Below are positions 17,621-26,838 of a DNA stretch of 64,000 bases, piece after piece (within the stretch, counting starts at the first letter, position 1; every line of letters begins with the position of its first letter). Location of the stretch: contig CAMVAI010000002.1 of NCBI GenBank assembly GCA_947165435.1, positions 27,392 to 91,391 of the forward strand. Direction: 5' to 3'. A program made the position numbers and the translations under genes. The notes beneath the pieces were generated by a model. It saw only the letters and a program-made list of their open reading frames with translations. It ran no database searches and had not been told where the DNA came from. The DNA comes from an uncultured Prevotella sp. (lineage in GTDB: Bacteria > Bacteroidota > Bacteroidia > Bacteroidales > Bacteroidaceae).

Positions 17621-20600
17621 TTATTCTTTCTCCTTCGTCCACCCCGAGGGCACGCCGCTCGCGCCGGTGGTGGCCGACGACCACGAGTCGTCCTTGTAGT
17701 AGATGGTGCCGCTGCTTTTGACACCACTCAGCCAGCCGGAATATTCGTTATTGGCATTGCTGTATGGGCTGGCGATATGTATCGTGGTCAGGCTGGAACA
17801 ACCATTGAACATGCTATTGTAGCAGCGCTCGGCCAGCACCGTGGCGGGCAGCGCGGGGGCCGCAGTCAGGCCAGTGCAGTTCTGGAACATGCTATAGTAG
17901 CAGCGCTCGGCCAGCACCGTGGCGGGCAGCGCGGGGGCCGCAGTCAGGCCAGTGCAGTTCTGGAACATGCCATTGTAGCAGTAAGTGGCCAGCGTCGTGG
18001 CGGGCAGCGCCGGGGCCGCAGTCAGGCCAGTGCAGCCGTTGAACATGCTAAAGTAGCAGTTGTTGGCCAGCACCGTGGCGGGCAGCGCAGGGGCCGCAGT
18101 CAGGCCAGTGCAGTTCTGGAACATGCTAAAGTAGCAATTCGGTGCCAGCACCGTTGCGGGCAGCGCGGGGGCCGTCGGCAGGCTGGTGCAGTTGTAGAAC
18201 ATGCTCTCGTAGCAGTAATTGGCCAGCGTCGTGGCGGGCAGCGCGGGGGCCGAGGTCAGGCGCTTGCAGCCGTAGAACATGCGATAGTAGCAGCTCGCGG
18301 CCAGCGTCGTGGCGGGCAGCGCGGGGGCCGTCGTCAGGCTGGTGCAGCCATAGAACATCTGGCTGTAGCAGATCGCGGCCAGCGTCGTGGCGGGCAGCGC
18401 GGGGGCCGAGGTCAGGCCGGTGCAGCCGGTGAACATGCCAAGGTAGCAGCTCGCGGCCAGCGTCGTGGCGGGCAGCGCGGGGGCCGCACTCAGGCCAGTG
18501 CAATTACTGAACATACAATAGTAGCAGCTCGCGGCCAGCGTCGTGGCGGGCAGCGCGGGGGCCGCACTCAGGCCAGTGCACTTTGCGAACATAAACTTGT
18601 AGCAGCTCTCGGCCAGCACCGTGGCGGGCAGCGCGGGCGCCGCAGTCAGGCCGGTGCATTTGTTGAACATCTGATGGTAGCAGTTCGCCGTCACGTTGTC
18701 GGCCAGCGTCAGCCGGCTGGCGTCGATGGTGCCTCCAGACTCATAGAAGAGCCCGAAGAAATTAAACGTACCGCTCGTCATCGTGTTGCCCGCGCCCTCG
18801 AAGCCCGACTGCTTGGCCAGGCTCATCACGTGGCCCGACAGGCTGACGACATCGGCGTCGTTGAACTTGATGGTGGTGTAAGCAGAGCTGCCCGTCGCCG
18901 GATAGACGGGGGCGGCGGCGGTGCCCGCGCCGGAGCGCAGGTATAGCGTCTGGCCGGCGGCCACGGGGATGCCGGTGCCGCTCGCGGCGGCGGTCCACAG
19001 CATGCCGTTGGTGCTGTAGTGCATGGTGTAGCCGGTGGCCAGCGTGGGGGTCACGGTGATGTCGGCGGCGCCGGTGGCCGTCACCGCGAAGTAGTCGGGC
19101 AGCCGCACCAGGGCCACGCGCAGGCCGCGCCAGACGCCAGTGACGCTGATGCCGCGGTAATAGCAGAAGTCGCGCCTGAGCGACTTCGTCTGGTTGTCGC
19201 CGCTAGCTCCGCCCACCAGGCGGACGTCGGTCTGGCCCGCTGTCGCGAGTTCTCCGTCGCAGACGTACTCATAGACGTTGCCCGACATGTCGTAGATGCC
19301 CAGCTGGTTGGGATCCTTGGTGCCCACCTTGGCGCGCGCCGCGGTGCCGTAGACGGCCACAGCATTATAGTCGGACGACCCGCTGTAGGTGTAGCCCGCA
19401 TCGTAGGGGCCGCCGCGGAAGGCATTGCTCCACTGCGCCATGGTGGGTATGGCAAACACGTAGCCCGCCGGGCGCTGCGTGGCGGTGGCACTGTTGAGGG
19501 CGTCGAGGAACGAGCAGGCCTCCGTGTAGGTCACATCGGCGGCGGGATAGTCGTCGCCCATCGTCGCTGCTATATCGGTGACATTGCCCATGACGGCCCG
19601 CCACAGCCCCTCGGTCACCTCTGTCTGGCCCATCCAGAACTCATCGACCGTCTGCTGGGGCACGCTCCACGTTCTGGCGCCCGTTGCGGCACTCATGTTG
19701 TCAGTCGTATAAACGTTGACGCTCGTGGCCGGCAGCTCCGACTTGGGCACGCGGCACATCAGGAAGTTCTGCGAGCCCACGGTGAACGACAGCGAGCCCT
19801 CGGCCGAGTAGGTGCCGGCGTCGGTGCCCGAGGCGAAGCCCCACGTCACGGGCGTCCAGTCTGCTATATCCACCGTGGCCGTCAGCGGCGCCACGGGCAG
19901 GTCCAGGCGGTAGGCCCGGCCGCCCTCCAGCGTGTGTGCCGCCTCGGGGGTGGTGGTGTTCATGCGGTAGGTGATGATGTCGCCGCCGGTGGTCTCCACG
20001 CGGATCAGGGGCACCAGGGCGGTGAGCGTCTGCGGCGGCACGAGGCACACCAGTGCGTCGTCGTGCGAGCCGGCGGCGTCGCTCCAGTCCTCAGTCCTGA
20101 CGGGCACGCTCATCGAGTTGTTCGTATCGTCGTCGTCCGCGTCGTTGCTGCTGAACACGGTCAGCGGCTGCTGCGGCGTAATCTGGTCGGAGAGCGTCGT
20201 GCCCGGCGTGCCCGCGGGCTGCGTGAGGCTCACCGTGCGGTAGCCGCTGAGCAGCGTGACGCGCTTCACGCGCAGCTCGTCCGTTCCGTCCGTTCCGTCC
20301 GATGCCGAATAGGGCCGCAGCACCAGCTTCGCCATGCGGTGGCGGAACACCAGGCCGTCGCCCGTCGTCGTCGTCGTCACCGTGGCCGTCTGCCCGTCGC
20401 CGCTGCCCGTCACGGTGGCTGCGTCGGCGGTCATCAGGTCGCTGAGGCGGTAGCCATCGGCCGTGGTCTGGTCCTGCTGGACGGTGAACACTGCCGACCG
20501 CTCCATCACCGCCTGGCCGCTCGACTCGTGGGGGTAGTAGCCGTAGAGGGCGTGGCTCTGGCCGTCGTGCGGCGCAATGACGGCCTCGCCGGCCACCTTG

Positions 20601-20938
20601 GGCACCGCCGTCGCGCCGCCCGTCGCCACGCTATATACAGCCCCGGCACGCGCCAGCGCGTCGGGCATGTAGAGGTATATCTGGTCGCTGGCCAGGAACG
20701 CCGAGCGCCGCACGTCGGCGGCCGAGGCGGCGCGCGTCTCGGTGGCGTCGCCGCCGTCGCCGTTCTCGCCGGCCGTGCGCGTCGGCTGCCCGTCGCTCAC
20801 GGTCAGTGCCACGCGGCTGAGCGCGCCGTCGCCGCCTGTCTCGGTAGTGGCCTCGGGGGCCTCGGTGCAGGCCGCCAGCAGCAGTGCCGCCGTGGCTGCC
20901 AATTGTACCGTCCGTAATGTCTTCTTCAGTGTATTCAT
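17621..20938 (-). CDS. Fimbrillin-like lipoprotein + FGE-like + C-terminal Cys-LRR repeats (12 units) (array gene 6)
   Basis: LLLAACTEAPEA; LVFRHRMAKLVLRPYS; FWMGQTEVTEGLWRAVMG...LGIYDMSGNVYEYVC; 12 CYxxMFxxC units. Confidence 0.8.
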   Translation of the reverse strand: MNTLKKTLRTVQLAATAALLLAACTEAPEATTETGGDGALSRVALTVSDGQPTRTAGENGDGGDATETRAASAADVRRSAFLASDQIYLYMPDALARAGAVYSVATGGATAVPKVAGEAVIAPHDGQSHALYGYYPHESSGQAVMERSAVFTVQQDQTTADGYRLSDLMTADAATVTGSGDGQTATVTTTTTGDGLVFRHRMAKLVLRPYSASDGTDGTDELRVKRVTLLSGYRTVSLTQPAGTPGTTLSDQITPQQPLTVFSSNDADDDDTNNSMSVPVRTEDWSDAAGSHDDALVCLVPPQTLTALVPLIRVETTGGDIITYRMNTTTPEAAHTLEGGRAYRLDLPVAPLTATVDIADWTPVTWGFASGTDAGTYSAEGSLSFTVGSQNFLMCRVPKSELPATSVNVYTTDNMSAATGARTWSVPQQTVDEFWMGQTEVTEGLWRAVMGNVTDIAATMGDDYPAADVTYTEACSFLDALNSATATQRPAGYVFAIPTMAQWSNAFRGGPYDAGYTYSGSSDYNAVAVYGTAARAKVGTKDPNQLGIYDMSGNVYEYVCDGELATAGQTDVRLVGGASGDNQTKSLRRDFCYYRGISVTGVWRGLRVALVRLPDYFAVTATGAADITVTPTLATGYTMHYSTNGMLWTAAASGTGIPVAAGQTLYLRSGAGTAAAPVYPATGSSAYTTIKFNDADVVSLSGHVMSLAKQSGFEGAGNTMTSGTFNFFGLFYESGGTIDASRLTLADNVTANCYHQMFNKCTGLTAAPALPATVLAESCYKFMFAKCTGLSAAPALPATTLAASCYYCMFSNCTGLSAAPALPATTLAASCYLGMFTGCTGLTSAPALPATTLAAICYSQMFYGCTSLTTAPALPATTLAASCYYRMFYGCKRLTSAPALPATTLANYCYESMFYNCTSLPTAPALPATVLAPNCYFSMFQNCTGLTAAPALPATVLANNCYFSMFNGCTGLTAAPALPATTLATYCYNGMFQNCTGLTAAPALPATVLAERCYYSMFQNCTGLTAAPALPATVLAERCYNSMFNGCSSLTTIHIASPYSNANNEYSGWLSGVKSSGTIYYKDDSWSSATTGASGVPSGWTKEKE
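17815..18690. repeat. 78-bp tandem LRR-coding repeats, about 12 units
   Basis: Strong DNA-level identity between adjacent units (e.g. cgctcggccagcaccgtggcgggcagcgcgggggccgcagtcaggcc at 17826 and 17904). Confidence 0.9.
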
Positions 20939-20972
20939 CGTTATAATGCTTAATGCTTAATGGTTACTCATT

Positions 20973-23873
20973 TCAGTACGTCTGCAGCGTCCAGCCGCCA
21001 GTGCCATCTGAGGTCGTGGGTGCCGACGTCCACGAGGCGTCCTTGTAGTATAGTGTGCCGGAGGCTGGAACATTCTCCAGCCAGGTGCTGTACTGAAAGT
21101 TATCTTCCACGTACGGGCTGGCTATGCGTATCGTGGTCAGGCCAGTGCATTCGGCGAACATACTGCCATAGCAGCTCATGGCCAGCGTCGTGGCAGGCAA
21201 CTCAGGAGATGCCGTCAGTGTGGGGCAACTGGCGAACATTCTGATGTAGCAGCCCGTGGCCAGCGTCGTGGCGGGCAGCGCGGGGGCCGCCGTCAGGTTA
21301 CATGAAACGAACATTTGTCGGAAGCAATGATTAGTCACGTTGGTAGGCATCACCAGTGCGCTGGCGTCAATCGTAGCGTTGGGGTCGTCGGTAACTCCCG
21401 TATCAACGTTTCTTTGGAAGAGGCTGTAGAAATTATAAGTGCCGCCGCTGATGCTGTTGCCGTCGCCCACAAATCCCCACTTCTTGGCCAGGCTCATCAG
21501 ATAGCCGCCCAGACGTACGTTACCTGCCAGAAGTATTCTTACGTAAGAGGAAGTACCGTTACCAAGCCATACGGGCGAGAAGCCGGAGCCGGCAGCCGAC
21601 CGCACGTAGACGGTCTGGCCAGCGGCGATGGGGATGGCGTCCGATGTCACCGAGGCCGACGCGTCGGTCGACTTCACGGTAGTCCACTCTGCGCGGTCGT
21701 AGCTGTATTCTAAGGCTATGGCTTTCTTTCTGATATTGAACTTCATCTCAGAGGCCTCCACCGCCGTCACGCTGAAGTAGGGCAACAGGTCGGGCAGCCG
21801 GCCGCCGACCTCGGGCACCAGCGCCAGGCGCAGACCGCGGTCGTGGGTGCCCAGGTCGGCAACGGTTATCGCGCCGGCCTTGTCCACCTGCATGGCGTTG
21901 TCCGTGCCCCACGCAGTGCCGGCACCCGTGCCGTAGCCGCCGCCGCGGTACACGTTGTACGAGGTGGCCGTCGTGTACGCCCAGTCGAGGCCCAGCGCCT
22001 GGCCGGCCGTCAGCCCGCCTGTGTAATTGCCCGGCTGCGCGTTGCCGGAGAGGCCTGTGGCATAGTCGGCACACATCTCTATGATGTTGCCCGACATGTC
22101 GTACAGGCCCAGCTCGTTGGGCTTCAGGCGCGCCACGGGGTGCATCTTCTGCCCGCTGTTGGCGTTGCACCAGGCCACCTCCGTCGTCGTGTTCGACCCG
22201 GCGTAGGTGTAGCCCTGGCTGTAGCGTCCGCCGCGGGCCGCCCACTCCCACTGGGCCTCGGAGGGCACGGCGAAGCGGTAGCCCCGCGGCCGCTGGCCCT
22301 CGGTCAGCGCGTTCAGGTTGGCTATGAAGCCGGTGGCATTCGTCACGGTGTTCAGGCACAGGCCGCCCATGGGGTAGTCGTCGCCGATGATGGTATAGGC
22401 CGCCGTGGGCGTGATGGTGCCGGAGGAAGCCCCGGTGCCGTCGGTGGTGACCACGCGGGCGCTATAGAACGACCCCGTGGTGGCGTGCTTGCCCATGACG
22501 GCCTCCCAGAGGCCCTGCGTCACCTCGGTCTCGCCCATGTAGTAGTCGGAGAGCGAGCCGGTGACGCTGACGCCGCGCAGCGTGGTGTAGTTGCCGCCAT
22601 CGACCTTCATCATGTTGAACGTAGTGCCGCCCACGGTGAACGGCAGCGCACCGGCGGCCGAGTAGTGGCCCTGGCCCGCGTCGGAGAAGCTGGTGTAGGT
22701 CCAATCCACCGTCGTCCAGTCCTCCAGCGTGACCTGCGTCGAGCCCACGGGCACCACGGGCAGGTCGAGCACGTAGGCACGGCCGCCCTCCAGGCTGTTG
22801 GCACCGCCCACGAGATAGGTGATGACATCGCCGTGGCTGGTCTCCAGGCGGATGAGCGGGGCGTTCTGCTTCAGCGTCTGCGGCGGCACGAGGCACACCA
22901 GGGCGCCGGCTTTGTCCGTTCCGTCCGTATAGTCCGATGCTTTCTTATGCACGCTGATGCTGTTGTTCGTAGCGTCGCCGTCCGTGTCGTTGCTGCTGAA
23001 GACGGTCAGCGGCTGCTGCGTCGAGATCTGGTCGGAGAGCGTCGCGCCCACGATGCTGAGGTAGCTCGCGCCGCTGCGGTCGGTCGGCGTGGCCGACGAG
23101 GGCTCGACGATGCTCACCGTGCGGTAGCCGCTGACCAGCGTCACGCGGGCGATGCGCAGCCCGTCCGTTCCGTCCGTATAGTCCGATGCCGAATATGGCC
23201 GCAGCACCAGCTTCGCCATCTGGTGCTGGAAAGTCAGCGCGGGCTCGGGCGGCGTCGTGCCGCTCGCGGTGACGTCGGTCTGGGCGAACATCAGGTCGCT
23301 GAGCGTGTAGCCGTCGGCCCCGGACTGGTCCTGCTGCACGGTGAACGACCGCGTGTTGTCGGTCACCGCCACGCTGCCCCGCACGTAGGGGTAGTAGCCG
23401 TAGAGGGCGTGCGTCGCACCGTCGTTGCTGCTCACCAGCGGCTCCGTGGCCACCAGGGGCACGGCCACCGTCTGGCCCGCCATCGTGCCCGTACCGGCGG
23501 CCACCGTGTAGGCGGCTCCCGGCCGCACCAGCGCGTCGTCAAGGTGCAGGTATATCTGGTCGCCGGCCACGAACGCCGTGTTGCGCTCGTCGGCAGCCGA
23601 CATGCCCACCGTGCCACCCGTCACAAGCTGTGCAGCCCGCGTAGTGGCCGTCGCGTCGTGGGGCCACGCCATCGCAGCACGCGTGGTGGCCGTCATCGAC
23701 GCCGGCGCACCGGCACCGCCCACGGACACGCTGACGCGCCGCAGGGTGCCGTCAGCCCCGATAGCCGCCGTGGTGTCGTCGGTGGCTTCAGTGCAGGACG
23801 CCACCAGCAGCGGCAGCGTGGCCAGTAGGGGCCGCATATTCCGAATCGTCATCTTCATCATCGTCTTCAGCAT
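20973..23873 (-). CDS. Fimbrillin-like lipoprotein + FGE-like + short Cys-LRR (3 units) (array gene 7)
   Basis: LLVASC; LTFQHQMAKLVLRPYSASDYTDGTD; FNMMKVDGG...YYMGETEVTQGLWEAVMG...WEWAARGG...LGLYDMSGN; CFRQMFVSC, CYIRMFASC, CYGSMFAEC. Confidence 0.8.
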   Translation of the reverse strand: MLKTMMKMTIRNMRPLLATLPLLVASCTEATDDTTAAIGADGTLRRVSVSVGGAGAPASMTATTRAAMAWPHDATATTRAAQLVTGGTVGMSAADERNTAFVAGDQIYLHLDDALVRPGAAYTVAAGTGTMAGQTVAVPLVATEPLVSSNDGATHALYGYYPYVRGSVAVTDNTRSFTVQQDQSGADGYTLSDLMFAQTDVTASGTTPPEPALTFQHQMAKLVLRPYSASDYTDGTDGLRIARVTLVSGYRTVSIVEPSSATPTDRSGASYLSIVGATLSDQISTQQPLTVFSSNDTDGDATNNSISVHKKASDYTDGTDKAGALVCLVPPQTLKQNAPLIRLETSHGDVITYLVGGANSLEGGRAYVLDLPVVPVGSTQVTLEDWTTVDWTYTSFSDAGQGHYSAAGALPFTVGGTTFNMMKVDGGNYTTLRGVSVTGSLSDYYMGETEVTQGLWEAVMGKHATTGSFYSARVVTTDGTGASSGTITPTAAYTIIGDDYPMGGLCLNTVTNATGFIANLNALTEGQRPRGYRFAVPSEAQWEWAARGGRYSQGYTYAGSNTTTEVAWCNANSGQKMHPVARLKPNELGLYDMSGNIIEMCADYATGLSGNAQPGNYTGGLTAGQALGLDWAYTTATSYNVYRGGGYGTGAGTAWGTDNAMQVDKAGAITVADLGTHDRGLRLALVPEVGGRLPDLLPYFSVTAVEASEMKFNIRKKAIALEYSYDRAEWTTVKSTDASASVTSDAIPIAAGQTVYVRSAAGSGFSPVWLGNGTSSYVRILLAGNVRLGGYLMSLAKKWGFVGDGNSISGGTYNFYSLFQRNVDTGVTDDPNATIDASALVMPTNVTNHCFRQMFVSCNLTAAPALPATTLATGCYIRMFASCPTLTASPELPATTLAMSCYGSMFAECTGLTTIRIASPYVEDNFQYSTWLENVPASGTLYYKDASWTSAPTTSDGTGGWTLQTY

Positions 23874-24014
23874 ATCATCAGTTTTATTTATTATTAATTC
23901 GTCGTTTTATATGTCGTCGCGCTCATGGCTTTCATGGCTCAATGGCTCATTTGCGCAGGGCTCATTTCTCATTTCTCATTTCTCATTTCTTTCATTTCTC
24001 ATTCCTTTCATTCC

Positions 24015-26810
24015 TCACTCGCTCATCCACGTGATGCGTACGTAGCCGTTGCCCGTGTGGCCCAGCTCGGTGCCGCCGGCGGGTGCGGGCATCCAGGCGT
24101 TGCCGGCCGTCATCTGGCCGTCATCAACGCCGCCCACGTAGCCCGAGCCGCCACCGCCACCACTGACAATGTGCGTCGTCACAGAAGCGCCGCCGCCACC
24201 GTAGTAGCCGCCGCCACCGCCGCCGCCCCATGAGGCACTGGCGTTGCCGCCTCTACCGAATGAACCGGCTTGACCGCCAGTCAGATTATTGTAGGTCGTA
24301 GAACCATATTTGCCGCCACCGCCACTGCCCGGCGCACCGCCTGCCATCTGTGTGCCACCGGATGGAGCAGTCACAGTGTTGAAACGGGTTACGGTATAAT
24401 CGGGTGAATCGGAATTCTGACAAGCGTTCTTTCCGCCGTCGCCACCCGTCAGTCCACCGCCGTCGCCACCGGTAGCGTTGCCTAAGAGTTTTTGGTAGTA
24501 GCCTATGCCGCCGCCGCCGCCGGCCACGATGAGGCGGCTCATGAGCGAGGCATCGGTGGACTCGCTGCCGTCGGCATTGTCTTTCCAGTTGGCTGCCGCC
24601 GCGCACTGTACGGTGCGCACGTCGCTGGCACCGCCGCCGCTGCTATGGTGGGTTTGTCCGTTGGTATAATTTGACCCGCTTTTCCCGCCACCGTTCCAGC
24701 CACCATTAGCGGCAGAGCCGTTGGATGTGTTTTCGACTCCTGCACCGCCTACATAGACGTAGAGCTTCGAGCCTTTGGCGAGCCGTACATAGCCCGTGGC
24801 GTAGCCGCCTTTTCCAGGTGTGGTCGATGCATTGACGGTGGCGTTGGCCGATGCACCGCCGCTGGCGCCCCAGCACTCTATCTTGTAGCGGCCCGTGCGC
24901 CGGGCGGTGAACGTCTGCACCGAGCCGGTGTAGCTGAAATTCCGGGTCAGGGCGGTGGGCACCAGCACTAAGCGGAAGCCGCGGGTACCGCCGGCGTTGT
25001 CGGCGCCGCCACTGCCAGACACCCAAGTGATAGCCGACTGTTCGGCAACGTCATAGTAGGAGCCGCCGTAGCAGACGTTGTTGCCACTACCCACGGCATA
25101 CTCCCAGGCGTTGCCCGACATGTCGTAGAGGCCCAGCTCGTTGGGCTGCTTCAGGGCCACGGGGTGGGTAGAGCCTGACGAGCCCGCACCGTACCACGAC
25201 ACGTCGCCCACCGTGTTCGACCCGGCATAGGTGTAGTTGTGGCTGTAGCGCCCGCCGGCCGCGGCATAGCGCCACTGCAGCTCGGTGGGCAGCGCAAACT
25301 CGTAGCCCTCGGGCAGCTGCGTGGCGGCCTGCTCGTTGAGCCGCGTGAAGAAATAGTTGGTGCCGGTCTTAAGAACATCGTTGTAGCCCAGGCCGCCCAT
25401 GGGGTAGTTGTTGCCCACAATCATTGGCGTTGCCACCGTGCCGCCGAGGGTGCGCGCCAGCGTGCCGTTCATGACGGCCTTCCACAGGGCCTGCGTCACC
25501 TCCGTCTCGCCGATGTAGTAGTCGTCCGTGACGGTATAGGTGCTGCCGCCGCTCGTGGCCGTGCCGCTCTTGACGCGTATCATGTTGAACTCCACGCCGC
25601 CCACGTTGAACAGCTGTGCGCCGTCGGCGTGATACTGTGTGTCCGTGGTGGCGGTGCCCTGTGCGGTGTATGTCCACGTGGTCTCGTCCCAGTCGGTGAT
25701 GGCGACGGCTCCCGTCTGCGCCACCGGGGCTACGGGCAGCGTTATGCGGTACGACCGGCCGGCCAGCAGCGTCTGCGCCTGGGGCAGGTAGTAGCTGATG
25801 GTGCCCACGCTGGTCTCGGCCTGTATGAGGGTGGTGCCGGCCGCGAGCGTCTGCGGGGGCAGTATGCACACGTAATCGGTAGAAGAGAGTTGTGGCTTTG
25901 CGCCATCCGTAACCACGTTACCATTATTATTAATCTCTACGCCGTCGTCGCTGGTGAACACGGTCAGCGGCGAGCCGGCCGACAGCGGGTCGCTCAGCGC
26001 GTGGCTGGCCAGCGGTGTCTGCATGGTGCCGTCGCCCGAGATGCTGAGCGCGATGGTGCGGTAGCCGCTGGTGACGCGTACGCTCCGCAGCGTGGGGTAT
26101 AGGCGGTTGGCGTCGCTGTTGGCGAAGCGGACGACGAGCTGCGACAGCTGGTGCTGGAAGCTGAGCTTGTCGGCCTGGTGCCACGCGCCGCCGGCGTTCG
26201 TCGCTGTCGTTCCGCCGGCGGCCACGGTGCCCTCGGCATACAGCAGGTCGCTGGCGCGAAGGTCGAGCTGCGTGCGCTGGTCCTGCTGCACGCTGAACTG
26301 CGTGGTGAGCGGCGTCACGCTGACCGTAGCCCCGCTGCCGCTGGCAGTCACCTCGTAGGGAGCGAAGGCACTGATCTCCGTCGCGCTCGTGGCCGACGCC
26401 ATCAGCGGTGCACCGACGGGCTCGGCATGGTTGTAATACCGGTAGTCGGGCGAGTAGAAGTCGCCAAGATTCACCGACTTCAGTTCGCCACACCGATATA
26501 CCGCCGTCTGCTGACTGGCCCCCACGGAGGCCACCACATACAGCTGCTCGCCCTCGGCGAAAGCACTGTAGTTGGTGTGCGTGTCCATGTCGCCCGTGGC
26601 GCGTGTTGTGCCCGCATCTGCCACGCCCACCGTGAGGGAGCGCAGTGCCAGCCCGTCGCCGTCGCCCGTGGCATAGCTGCCGCCGTCGGCGGCCTCGCTG
26701 CAGGCGGCCAGCAGCAGGGGCAGCGATGCAATCGCTGCATAAAAGACGATCCGTATGTGACGTTTCGTTATCATTGTCATCATAGTCATATTGTCATATT
26801 GTCGTATCAT
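24015..26810 (-). CDS. Fimbrillin-like lipoprotein + FGE-like + glycine-rich domain (array gene 8)
   Basis: SLPLLLAACSEA; FNMIRVKSG...YYIGETEVTQALWKAVMNG...LGLYDMSGNAWEYAVG; FSYTGSVQTFTARRTGRYKIECWGASGG...GNGYVRITWMSE. Confidence 0.8.
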   Translation of the reverse strand: MIRQYDNMTMMTMITKRHIRIVFYAAIASLPLLLAACSEAADGGSYATGDGDGLALRSLTVGVADAGTTRATGDMDTHTNYSAFAEGEQLYVVASVGASQQTAVYRCGELKSVNLGDFYSPDYRYYNHAEPVGAPLMASATSATEISAFAPYEVTASGSGATVSVTPLTTQFSVQQDQRTQLDLRASDLLYAEGTVAAGGTTATNAGGAWHQADKLSFQHQLSQLVVRFANSDANRLYPTLRSVRVTSGYRTIALSISGDGTMQTPLASHALSDPLSAGSPLTVFTSDDGVEINNNGNVVTDGAKPQLSSTDYVCILPPQTLAAGTTLIQAETSVGTISYYLPQAQTLLAGRSYRITLPVAPVAQTGAVAITDWDETTWTYTAQGTATTDTQYHADGAQLFNVGGVEFNMIRVKSGTATSGGSTYTVTDDYYIGETEVTQALWKAVMNGTLARTLGGTVATPMIVGNNYPMGGLGYNDVLKTGTNYFFTRLNEQAATQLPEGYEFALPTELQWRYAAAGGRYSHNYTYAGSNTVGDVSWYGAGSSGSTHPVALKQPNELGLYDMSGNAWEYAVGSGNNVCYGGSYYDVAEQSAITWVSGSGGADNAGGTRGFRLVLVPTALTRNFSYTGSVQTFTARRTGRYKIECWGASGGASANATVNASTTPGKGGYATGYVRLAKGSKLYVYVGGAGVENTSNGSAANGGWNGGGKSGSNYTNGQTHHSSGGGASDVRTVQCAAAANWKDNADGSESTDASLMSRLIVAGGGGGIGYYQKLLGNATGGDGGGLTGGDGGKNACQNSDSPDYTVTRFNTVTAPSGGTQMAGGAPGSGGGGKYGSTTYNNLTGGQAGSFGRGGNASASWGGGGGGGYYGGGGASVTTHIVSGGGGGSGYVGGVDDGQMTAGNAWMPAPAGGTELGHTGNGYVRITWMSE

Positions 26811-26838
26811 CGTTTCTCATTTCTCATGGCAGAATGCC

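Noticed and set aside
17815-18690. Regular 78-bp repeats that could suggest a CRISPR array
   Set aside because: Repeats are continuous, coding and in-frame (LRR), with no unique spacers and no cas genes.
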